Assembly (NCBI GenBank): GCA_943842625.1
Contig: CALTCK010000003.1
Location: forward strand, 1 to 64,000
Source of the DNA: an uncultured Flavobacteriaceae bacterium
GTDB lineage: Bacteria; Bacteroidota; Bacteroidia; Flavobacteriales; Flavobacteriaceae
Length of the DNA: 64,000 bases
Reading direction: 5' to 3'
In this document: one piece after another, positions 10,224 to 19,931 of the stretch
Layout: the number at the start of each line of letters is the position of its first letter
How positions within the stretch are numbered: position 1 is the first letter of the stretch
Made by a program: the position numbers and the translations under genes
The notes under the pieces: model-generated
What the model saw: only the letters and a program-made list of their open reading frames with translations
What the model was told of the DNA's origin: nothing
Database searches by the model: none

Positions 10224-10288
10224 AGGAGCTGAATCTGCTGTAGTAGCAAATCCAGATGCATCGGGAGAAAACACGAGTGATACGGTAG

Positions 10289-12808
10289 TTGAGAACTATT
10301 AAGACTGAAGGAGCACAGTTCTTTGCAGGAACTGCAATGCTGTTAGACGTACCGATTGATTTTTCAGAATCGGAGTCTATATCCATAAAGACTTGGTCGC
10401 CAAAGGCAAATATTCCAGTTCGATTAAAACTAGAAGCTGCAGACCCAGCTGTTTTTGTTGAATTAGATGTCAATACAACTGTTGAGAGTCAGTGGGAGAC
10501 TTTGACTTGGGATTTCACAGGCCAGACTGCCGGAATTGATTTTGTTAACGTAGTTCTTTTCTTTGAGTTTGTAGCTGATCTACCAGGAGATGGAAGTACG
10601 TATTATTATGATGATATTGAAGTAGCAACTCCAGCGGAAGAATTATTGGAATTACCAGTAGACTTTGAGAGTACTACGATTGATTATGATCTAATAGGTT
10701 TTGAAGGAGCTGAATCTGCTGTAGTAGCAAATCCAGATGCATCGGGAGAAAACACGAGTGATACGGTAGTTGAAACTATTAAGACTGAAGGAGCACAGTT
10801 CTTTGCAGGAACTGCAATGCTGTTAGACGTACCGATTGATTTTTCAGAATCGGAGTCTATATCCATAAAGACTTGGTCGCCAAAGGCAAATATTCCAGTT
10901 CGATTAAAACTAGAAGCTGCAGACCCAGCTGTTTTTGTTGAATTAGATGTCAATACAACTGTTGAGAGTCAGTGGGAGACTTTGACTTGGGATTTCACAG
11001 GCCAGACTGCCGGAATTGATTTTGTTAACGTAGTTCTTTTCTTTGAGTTTGTACCTGATTTACCAGGAGATGGAAGTACGTATTATTATGATGATATTGA
11101 AGTAGCAACTCCAGCGGAAGAATTATTGGAATTACCAGTAGACTTTGAGAGTACTACACTTGATTATGATCTAATAGGTTTTGAAGGAGCTGAATCTGCT
11201 GTAGTAGCAAATCCAGATGCATCGGGAGAAAACACGAGTGATACGGTAGTTGAAACTATTAAGACTGAAGGAGCACAGTTCTTTGCAGGAACTGCAATGC
11301 TGTTAGACGTACCGATTGATTTTTCAGAATCGGAGTCTATATCCATAAAGACTTGGTCGCCAAAGGCAAATATTCCAGTTCGATTAAAACTAGAAGCTGC
11401 AGACCCAGCTGTTTTTGTTGAATTAGATGTCAATACAACTGTTGAGAGTCAGTGGGAGACTTTGACTTGGGATTTCACAGGCCAGACTGCCGGAATTGAT
11501 TTTGTTAACGTAGTTCTTTTCTTTGAGTTTGTACCTGATTTACCAGGAGATGGAAGTACGTATTATTATGATGATATTGAAGTAGCAACTCCAGCGGAAG
11601 AATTATTGGAATTACCAGTAGACTTTGAGAGTACTACACTTGATTATGATCTAATAGGTTTTGAAGGAGCTGAATCTGCTGTAGTAGCAAATCCAGATGC
11701 ATCGGGAGAAAACACGAGTGATACGGTAGTTGAAACTATTAAGACTGAAGGAGCACAGTTCTTTGCAGGAACTGCAATGCTGTTAGACGTACCGATTGAT
11801 TTTTCAGAATCGGAGTCTATATCCATAAAGACTTGGTCGCCAAAGGCAAATATTCCAGTTCGATTAAAACTAGAAGCTGCAGACCCAGCTGTTTTTGTTG
11901 AATTAGATGTCAATACAACTGTTGAGAGTCAGTGGGAGACTTTGACTTGGGATTTCACAGGCCAGACTGCCGGAATTGATTTTGTTAACGTAGTTCTTTT
12001 CTTTGAGTTTGTACCTGATTTACCAGGAGATGGAAGTACGTATTATTATGATGATATTGAAGTAGCAACTCCAGCGGAAGAATTATTGGAATTACCAGTA
12101 GACTTTGAGAGTACTACACTTGATTATGATCTAATAGGTTTTGAAGGAGCTGAATCTGCTGTAGTAGCAAATCCAGATGCATCGGGAGAAAACACGAGTG
12201 ATACGGTAGTTGAAACTATTAAGACTGAAGGAGCACAGTTCTTTGCAGGAACTGCAATGCTGTTAGACGTACCGATTGATTTTTCAGAATCGGAGTCTAT
12301 ATCCATAAAGACTTGGTCGCCAAAGGCAAATATTCCAGTTCGATTAAAACTAGAAGCTGCAGACCCAGCTGTTTTTGTTGAATTAGATGTCAATACAACT
12401 GTTGAGAGTCAGTGGGAGACTTTGACTTGGGATTTCACAGGCCAGACTGCCGGAATTGATTTTGTTAACGTAGTTCTTTTCTTTGAGTTTGTACCTGATT
12501 TACCAGGAGATGGAAGTACGTATTATTATGATGATATTGAAGTAGCTGATGCTCCATTGAGTATAGGTGATAATTTCATATCTACGGTGGTTTCCTATCC
12601 AAATCCTGTAATCAATACCTGGAATATTCAAGGGCAAGAAACAATCACGAGTATTGAAATATTTAATTTATTAGGTCAAAAAGTTTTATCAATAAGCCCA
12701 AATGCATCTAATGTTGAATTAAATTTATCTAACTTACAATCAAATGTTTATATTGCTAGAGTCAAAATAGGCAATCAAACAAAAACTATAAGAATCATAA
12801 AAAAATAA
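10289..12808 (+). CDS. Giant repeat protein, C-terminal fragment (units 10-14 plus T9SS tail)
   Basis: This 839-residue open stretch holds most of unit 10 and units 11-14. The last units start near 10652, 11132, 11612 and 12092, exactly 480 bp apart and nearly identical in DNA. The final ~75 residues form a T9SS type A sorting domain (SYPNPVINTWNI, then SIEIFNLLGQKV and a basic end), so the whole protein should cross the outer membrane through the T9SS and be anchored or released. Units are joined by a short ATPAEELLE linker. The ATG at 10289 is internal, not a real start. A clear intrinsic terminator follows at 12821. Confidence 0.7.
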   Translation: MRTIKTEGAQFFAGTAMLLDVPIDFSESESISIKTWSPKANIPVRLKLEAADPAVFVELDVNTTVESQWETLTWDFTGQTAGIDFVNVVLFFEFVADLPGDGSTYYYDDIEVATPAEELLELPVDFESTTIDYDLIGFEGAESAVVANPDASGENTSDTVVETIKTEGAQFFAGTAMLLDVPIDFSESESISIKTWSPKANIPVRLKLEAADPAVFVELDVNTTVESQWETLTWDFTGQTAGIDFVNVVLFFEFVPDLPGDGSTYYYDDIEVATPAEELLELPVDFESTTLDYDLIGFEGAESAVVANPDASGENTSDTVVETIKTEGAQFFAGTAMLLDVPIDFSESESISIKTWSPKANIPVRLKLEAADPAVFVELDVNTTVESQWETLTWDFTGQTAGIDFVNVVLFFEFVPDLPGDGSTYYYDDIEVATPAEELLELPVDFESTTLDYDLIGFEGAESAVVANPDASGENTSDTVVETIKTEGAQFFAGTAMLLDVPIDFSESESISIKTWSPKANIPVRLKLEAADPAVFVELDVNTTVESQWETLTWDFTGQTAGIDFVNVVLFFEFVPDLPGDGSTYYYDDIEVATPAEELLELPVDFESTTLDYDLIGFEGAESAVVANPDASGENTSDTVVETIKTEGAQFFAGTAMLLDVPIDFSESESISIKTWSPKANIPVRLKLEAADPAVFVELDVNTTVESQWETLTWDFTGQTAGIDFVNVVLFFEFVPDLPGDGSTYYYDDIEVADAPLSIGDNFISTVVSYPNPVINTWNIQGQETITSIEIFNLLGQKVLSISPNASNVELNLSNLQSNVYIARVKIGNQTKTIRIIKK

Positions 12809-12820
12809 AAATCAAATAAA

Positions 12821-12848
12821 GTTGGGATTGAAAACAATCCCAACTTTT
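12821..12848 (+). terminator. Intrinsic terminator after the giant repeat gene
   Basis: A perfect 10-bp stem (GTTGGGATTG / CAATCCCAAC) with an AAAA loop is followed by TTTT, 13 bp after the stop codon of the repeat gene. It should end or attenuate transcription before the 282-residue protein gene. Confidence 0.85.
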
Positions 12849-12882
12849 AATTAATTATTAATTAATCTTAAAATTAAAAATC

Positions 12883-13731
12883 ATGAAAAAAAATTATTCT
12901 TTAATCGTATTTATTTTTTGTTTTACTTTTATGGGTACAGCACAAAATTTTGTAACTGTTGACGCTAGTGCTAATCTGTTCGGTTACGCTAATGTCTTTG
13001 AATTAGATGGTGAAACTTTTGCTTTTGGTGAGGCTTGGGGAGTTCCGGATTTAAAAACTGTTGTTGATCAAGACCAAAATACTCTTACACTACAGCCTAA
13101 CTTCAATACCTGGGGCGACGGTACTGACCCTTTTTGGGTTGACCAAGATACAGGGCTAGGAAATAAAATATTTGAAGGGAATACCTATGTAGAAGATAAT
13201 ACACTTGTAGGAAGTGAATTAACATTTGTAGGAAATGTTACCTCTGTAACTATAGATCCAGCATATACAGTAGTAGCTTTTATTAAGGTTTTTAACTCTG
13301 ATTATTCATTTTTAAAAACCGAATCTACTGTAATAACAACTACAGGAAGTTTTTCTTTGTTGTATGACAATATTGAAGATTCAGATGCTGTAGTTCAATA
13401 TGGATTTTATGTTTCTGGTGTAAATGCAAATCCAGACAATGAAGAAGCTCTTGGAAGTGTTCAAGTTACCGCTGGTGAATTAGGTGTTAACGATATTAAT
13501 ACGATTAATGTTTCCTTGTATCCAAATCCAACAGTTAATAATATTAATATTCAGTCTGAAGAACAAATAACGAATGTTTTAATCTATAACACTCTTGGTC
13601 AAACCATAAGAAAGGTATCTCCAGATGCCACAAACTTTTCAGTGGACACCTCTAACTTAGATGCAGGTACTTATTTTGCAGTATTATCAACAGAAAAAGG
13701 AAGTAAAACTATTAAATTTATTAAAAAATAA
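12883..13731 (+). CDS. T9SS-secreted hypothetical protein of the glucan locus
   Basis: The protein has 282 residues with a signal peptide ending FMGTAQ, a single ~185-residue all-beta region of unknown family (FVTVDASANLFGYANVFELDG, GEAWGVPDLKTVVD, LQPNFNTWGDGTDPFW, then an FVGNVTSVTI segment), and a T9SS sorting domain (LYPNPTVNNINI to KFIKK). The N-terminal pattern with several Trp and Asp residues resembles proteins found beside flavobacterial polysaccharide loci, so a surface glycan-binding role is plausible but not shown. It lacks the 159-residue repeat. It sits between two strong terminators (12821 and 13762), so it may be made at a different level from the genes upstream. Confidence 0.65.
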   Translation: MKKNYSLIVFIFCFTFMGTAQNFVTVDASANLFGYANVFELDGETFAFGEAWGVPDLKTVVDQDQNTLTLQPNFNTWGDGTDPFWVDQDTGLGNKIFEGNTYVEDNTLVGSELTFVGNVTSVTIDPAYTVVAFIKVFNSDYSFLKTESTVITTTGSFSLLYDNIEDSDAVVQYGFYVSGVNANPDNEEALGSVQVTAGELGVNDINTINVSLYPNPTVNNINIQSEEQITNVLIYNTLGQTIRKVSPDATNFSVDTSNLDAGTYFAVLSTEKGSKTIKFIKK

Positions 13732-13761
13732 AAATATTTTAGTTTTTATTTAAAAAAACGA

Positions 13762-13803
13762 GGTGACTTGTCTGATTTTTTAACAGATGAGTTACCTTTT
13801 TTA
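13762..13803 (+). terminator. Long intrinsic terminator before the symporter gene
   Basis: A 13-bp stem (GGTGACTTGTCTG pairing with CAGATGAGTTACC, three G-U pairs) with a 9-nt loop is followed by a run of seven T. It separates the secreted-protein genes from the symporter/glycolysis group. Confidence 0.8.
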
Positions 13804-13833
13804 AATACAGATCTTTAAACAGATAATAATAAT

Positions 13834-15483
13834 ATGGCTATTATATCTTTTTTTGCTTTTACGTTTTTGGTAGCGGGTATATCTTATTATGTAACTAGAA
13901 AAACTAACGAAGAAACCTCTGATGGCTATTTTTTAGGAGGAAGAAGCCTATCGGCAGGAGTTATAGCTGGATCATTATTATTGACGAACCTTTCTACAGA
14001 ACAAATAGTAGGTTTAAATGGATCCGCATACGAAAATGGTTTATCAGTTATGGTTTGGGAAACATTAGCAGCTATTGCTATGGTAATAACAGCCATCTTT
14101 TTGTTACCTCGCTATTTAAAAGGCGGGCTTACAACTATTCCTGGTTTTTTAGCCAATCGTTTTGATTTAACCACTAAAACGTTAACTTCAATATTATTTT
14201 TATCTGGATATGCGGTAGTTCTTTTGCCGGTAATACTATATTCAGGATCCCTGGCAATTAGTGGTATGTTTAACGTTCCAGAATTATTAGGAGTATCACA
14301 TACCAAATCAATTTGGATTTGTATATGGGGAATAGGTATTGTAGGATCAATCTATGCTGTATTTGGAGGCTTAAAAGCTGTAGCGGTATCGGACTCTATC
14401 AATGCTATTGGTTTGTTAATAGGCGGCCTTTTAATTCCTTTTTTAGGTTTAATTATGGTTGGAGATGGGAGTTTATTGAACGGTATTTCAATTTTAACTT
14501 CTGAACACCCAGAAAAATTTAAATCAATGGGAGGACCTACCGACCCTGTACCATTTTATACAATATTCACTGGAATGATGCTGGTACAATTATTTTATTG
14601 GGGAACCAATCAACAAATAATTCAAAGAGCGCTTGGAGCTAAAAATCTAAAGGAAGGTCAAAAGGGACTTTTATTAGCTTCATTCATCAAAATATTGGGA
14701 CCTATAATAGTTGTTTTACCTGGAATTATTGCTTTTCATTTATTTAAAGGTAATTTAGAAACATCTGATAGTGCTTATCCAACATTAGTTAAAGAAGTTT
14801 TGACTAACGAGGCGCTTATAGGCTTTTTTGCTGCGGTTATTTTTGGAGCTATATTGAGTTCTTTTAATAGTGTATTAAATAGTTCTGTAACCTTATTTGG
14901 TATTGATGTTTATAAACAACATCTGAATAAAAACGCTAACGAAAATACCATTGTTAAATACGGTAAAATATTTGGGGTTTTACTAGCGCTTTCGTCAATG
15001 TTTATAGCTCCACAAATTGCCAATGCAGGAAGTTTGTTTGCCTATTTACAAGAAATTAATGGCATCTACAGTATACCTATTTTAACGATTATTGTAGTAG
15101 GTTATACAACAAAAAGAGTGCCTGCTATTGCTGCAAAAATTGCTCTATTTTCAGGATGTTTATTATACATATTAAGCCAATTTTTCATGCAACCATATTT
15201 TACAAATAAGGCTATAGAAAATGCAAAAAACGCTGGAATATCCAATCAAGAATCTCTAAAGTTAATTGAGGCTCAAGCTTATCCACATTTTTTAGACATT
15301 ATGGCCATTTTGTTTTTAGTTAACGTGCTAATAATGTTGTTGATTGGAAAGTTGAGTCCTAGAAAAGAAAACTTTGTTCAAAAATATACTGAACAGGTCG
15401 ATATAACACCCTGGAAATATGTTAAATTTTTAGGTATTATTGTCTGTTTTACGGTAATACTGACTTACATTTACTTTAAATAA
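13834..15483 (+). CDS. Sodium/sugar symporter (SSS family, SGLT-like)
   Basis: This 549-residue inner-membrane protein of the solute:sodium symporter family has about 13-14 hydrophobic helices. The N-terminal DGYFLGGRSLSAGVIAGSLLLTNLSTEQ stretch contains the family's unwound TM1 region. YENGLSVMVWE and GAILSSFNSVLNSS are typical of the SGLT-type sugar branch. Given GH16 and GH3 enzymes upstream and glycolytic genes downstream, I infer that it brings glucose from GH3 action in the periplasm into the cytoplasm with Na+. A mannose, galactose or inositol substrate cannot be excluded. Confidence 0.8.
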   Translation: MAIISFFAFTFLVAGISYYVTRKTNEETSDGYFLGGRSLSAGVIAGSLLLTNLSTEQIVGLNGSAYENGLSVMVWETLAAIAMVITAIFLLPRYLKGGLTTIPGFLANRFDLTTKTLTSILFLSGYAVVLLPVILYSGSLAISGMFNVPELLGVSHTKSIWICIWGIGIVGSIYAVFGGLKAVAVSDSINAIGLLIGGLLIPFLGLIMVGDGSLLNGISILTSEHPEKFKSMGGPTDPVPFYTIFTGMMLVQLFYWGTNQQIIQRALGAKNLKEGQKGLLLASFIKILGPIIVVLPGIIAFHLFKGNLETSDSAYPTLVKEVLTNEALIGFFAAVIFGAILSSFNSVLNSSVTLFGIDVYKQHLNKNANENTIVKYGKIFGVLLALSSMFIAPQIANAGSLFAYLQEINGIYSIPILTIIVVGYTTKRVPAIAAKIALFSGCLLYILSQFFMQPYFTNKAIENAKNAGISNQESLKLIEAQAYPHFLDIMAILFLVNVLIMLLIGKLSPRKENFVQKYTEQVDITPWKYVKFLGIIVCFTVILTYIYFK

Positions 15484-15538
15484 TTAAATTTATTAAAACA
15501 GATGTTTTTATTTTCAAATATATTAAAAACGGATAACC

Positions 15539-17529
<1,991 letters not shown>

Positions 17530-17531
17530 AA

Positions 17532-18386
17532 ATGGTATTAATTACGGATGGTGGCTCTACAAAATGTGATTGGATTTTGTTAGACCAAAAAGGAGATGTA
17601 GTATTAAAAACAAGAACTAAAGGATTAAATCCTGCAGTGGTTCCTGAAGAAAATATAAGAGAACGCATACTAGCTAATCATGATTTACTTCCTTTTGTTC
17701 CTAAGATTGCTGTGGTCGATTTTTTTGGGGCTGGTTGCGGAACCAAAACTCCTATTAGGTTACTTACCAGAATACTTTTAGAAATATTTCCATCAGCAAA
17801 AGTTTCAGTGAATGAAGATATGGTAGCTGCGGTCTATGCCGCTACTACGAAACCTGGTATTGTATGTATTCTTGGGACGGGGTCCAATAGCTGCTATTTT
17901 GATGGAACTCGTATACATAATGGTATAGAGTCTTTAGGTTACTCCTTAATGGATGAAGCAAGTGGTAATTATTTTGGCAAGCGGTTGATAAGAGATTATT
18001 TTTATAAAAAAATGCCTTCACAATTGGCACTAGAATTTGAAAATAGATTTAGCTTAGACCCTGACGAAATAAAAAATCACTTGTACAAAAGACATAATCC
18101 AAATATGTATTTAGCTTCATTTGCAGAGTTTATTTTTACATCTAAGGAGGTAAATGGTTATTTTTACAAATTGATAACCGAAGGAATGCTAAAATTTATT
18201 GAATATCGTATACTGTGTTTTAAAGAATCTCAAAATGTTCCTATTCATTTTATTGGCTCCATAGCTCATTTTTCAGAGGATATCATTAAAGATTGTATGA
18301 AACCCTACAATTTAGAGCTAGGAAATATTATAAGACGCCCCATTGATGGTTTAATTGATTATTACCGGCAAAATAAACTGAGCTAA
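17532..18386 (+). CDS. BadF/BadG-type sugar kinase (N-acetylglucosamine kinase-like)
   Basis: The protein has 284 residues with an ASKHA-fold ATPase core: LITDGGSTKCDW is phosphate loop 1, an NEDMVAAVYAAT segment is the second loop, and GIVCILGTGSNSCYF is the adenosine/phosphate 2 loop. This family phosphorylates N-acetylglucosamine, glucosamine or glucose. Its place between GAPDH and PGI, in a group with a sugar symporter and next to glucan hydrolases, makes it a candidate glucokinase for imported glucose (inference). Substrate-binding residues cannot be assigned from sequence alone. The stop codon is followed immediately by the pgi ATG. Confidence 0.75.
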   Translation: MVLITDGGSTKCDWILLDQKGDVVLKTRTKGLNPAVVPEENIRERILANHDLLPFVPKIAVVDFFGAGCGTKTPIRLLTRILLEIFPSAKVSVNEDMVAAVYAATTKPGIVCILGTGSNSCYFDGTRIHNGIESLGYSLMDEASGNYFGKRLIRDYFYKKMPSQLALEFENRFSLDPDEIKNHLYKRHNPNMYLASFAEFIFTSKEVNGYFYKLITEGMLKFIEYRILCFKESQNVPIHFIGSIAHFSEDIIKDCMKPYNLELGNIIRRPIDGLIDYYRQNKLS

Positions 18387-19883
18387 ATGAAATTTAAATC
18401 TATAAACCCTACTACTACTGAAGCTTGGAAAAAGTTAAAAGCTCATTTCTCTGAGATTAAGGATGTCCATATGATGGATTTTTTTGATCAAGAACCTGAT
18501 AGGAATCAACAATATAAAATTAAATGGGATGAAATTCAATTCGATTATTCCAAGAATAGAATAAATCGAAAAACGTTAGAATTGCTCAATGAATTAGCAA
18601 ATGAAGTTGGTCTAAAACAAGCTATTCAACTTCAATTGGAGGGATATAATATTAATTTAACTGAGGACAGGGCAGTTCTTCATACTGCTTTACGAGATTT
18701 TGATCAGATGAAGCCTGAAGTAAAAAAATCACTTCAAAAAATGAAAGTCTTTTCTAATTCTGTTATAAGAGGTAAGTGGAGAGGGTATAGTAACAAAGCA
18801 ATCACTGATGTTGTAAATATTGGTATTGGTGGCAGTGACCTAGGTCCAAAAATGGTAGTTAACGCTTTGCAATATTATAGCAATCATATAAAGGTACACT
18901 ACGTTTCTAATGTTGATGGTGATCACGTAGCTGAGATACTAAAAAGTTTAAATAGAGAAACTACTCTTTTTGTAATTGTTTCAAAAACCTTTACTACTCA
19001 AGAGACCCTAGCTAACGCAACAACAATTAAAAATTGGTTTTTAAAAGATACGAGTCAATTAGACATTGAAAAACATTTTGTTGCAGTCTCTTCTAACATC
19101 GAAAATGCTGTAAATTTTGGAATTACCGAGGATAATATTTTTCCAATGTGGGATTGGGTTGGAGGCAGATTCTCTTTATGGAGCTCTGTAGGTTTATCAA
19201 TTTGTTGTGCCGTAGGTTACTCAAATTTTGAAAATTTATTAAAAGGTGCTCACGAAATGGATCTTCATTTTAAAAATGAAGAATTCACTAACAATATTCC
19301 TGTATTAATGGGCTTAATTTCGGTTTGGTATAATAATTTCTACAATTGTGAAACGGAGGCTGTTATTCCTTACAATCAATATTTAGAAAAATTTGTGCCA
19401 TACCTACAACAAGCCGTTATGGAAAGTAATGGTAAAGAAATTGATAGAAATGGAATTCCTGTAAATTACCAAACTGGAGCAATAGTTTGGGGTAATGTAG
19501 GCACTAATTCTCAACATGCTTTTTTTCAATTACTACATCAAGGTACTAAAACGATACCTATTGATTTCATTGGCTTTAAAGAATCGCTTCATGGCAACCA
19601 GTACCAACATAAATTATTGATGGCTAATTTCTACGGTCAGTCAGAATCTTTGTTGAAAGGAACTTACCAACAAAACATAAGTAATATTTATAGATCTTTT
19701 AAGGGAAACAAACCATCAAATTCTTTACTTATAAATCAGTTAACACCAAAAAATCTCGGAAGTTTAATTGCACTTTATGAACACAAGCTTTTTGTTCAAG
19801 GTGTTATTTGGAATATATTTAGTTATGATCAATGGGGAGTTGAATTAGGAAAAAAAATTGCCAATAAAATATTAAATTCTTAA
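18387..19883 (+). CDS. pgi: Glucose-6-phosphate isomerase
   Basis: This 498-residue enzyme interconverts glucose 6-phosphate and fructose 6-phosphate. Both family signatures are present: IGIGGSDLGPKMV and the phosphate-loop SKTFTTQET region, ESNGKEIDRNG with the catalytic glutamate, QGTKTIPIDFIGF, the SLHGNQYQHK histidine segment, and the C-terminal FVQGVIWNIFSYDQWGVELGK. It is a little shorter than the ~540-residue enterobacterial enzyme. It starts at the base after the kinase stop codon, so coupling is likely. It is the last gene of the symporter-glycolysis group. Confidence 0.96.
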   Translation: MKFKSINPTTTEAWKKLKAHFSEIKDVHMMDFFDQEPDRNQQYKIKWDEIQFDYSKNRINRKTLELLNELANEVGLKQAIQLQLEGYNINLTEDRAVLHTALRDFDQMKPEVKKSLQKMKVFSNSVIRGKWRGYSNKAITDVVNIGIGGSDLGPKMVVNALQYYSNHIKVHYVSNVDGDHVAEILKSLNRETTLFVIVSKTFTTQETLANATTIKNWFLKDTSQLDIEKHFVAVSSNIENAVNFGITEDNIFPMWDWVGGRFSLWSSVGLSICCAVGYSNFENLLKGAHEMDLHFKNEEFTNNIPVLMGLISVWYNNFYNCETEAVIPYNQYLEKFVPYLQQAVMESNGKEIDRNGIPVNYQTGAIVWGNVGTNSQHAFFQLLHQGTKTIPIDFIGFKESLHGNQYQHKLLMANFYGQSESLLKGTYQQNISNIYRSFKGNKPSNSLLINQLTPKNLGSLIALYEHKLFVQGVIWNIFSYDQWGVELGKKIANKILNS

Positions 19884-19931
19884 GTAATTCTTATTAGTTT
19901 CCTTTTTTTTCAATACTTTCGGAAAAAAAAT

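Larger units (their letters stand above)
5902..12549 (+). repeat. Tandem array of 14 coding repeats, 477-480 bp each
   Basis: Unit starts (codons for LPVDFES or equivalent) are at about 5902, 6379, 6856, 7333, 7811, 8288, 8759 (diverged), 9218, 9693, 10170, 10652, 11132, 11612 and 12092. Three sub-families are visible. Units 1-2 carry the GFGGVDVAV and FWAGAEM forms, units 3-6 carry GFEGADSAV and FFAGTAMGLD, and units 8-14 carry ENTSDTV and DFSESESISIKTWSP. Neighbours within a sub-family differ by only a few bases over ~480, which suggests recent duplication or gene conversion. Spacings of 478, 475 and 482 bp instead of 477 or 480 mark the frame breaks. Confidence 0.9.

Noticed and set aside
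5934-12393. Regularly spaced minus-strand open frames of 62-93 residues inside the repeat array
   Set aside because: They recur once per repeat with the same sequence and lie opposite strongly conserved coding units; they are antisense shadows of the repeats.
5902-12549. Possible CRISPR array or satellite DNA because of regular direct repeats
   Set aside because: The period is 477-480 bp, there are no unique spacers, and the repeats code conserved protein units.
14313-14504. Plus-strand 63-codon frame inside the symporter gene
   Set aside because: It lies wholly within the strongly conserved symporter coding frame.
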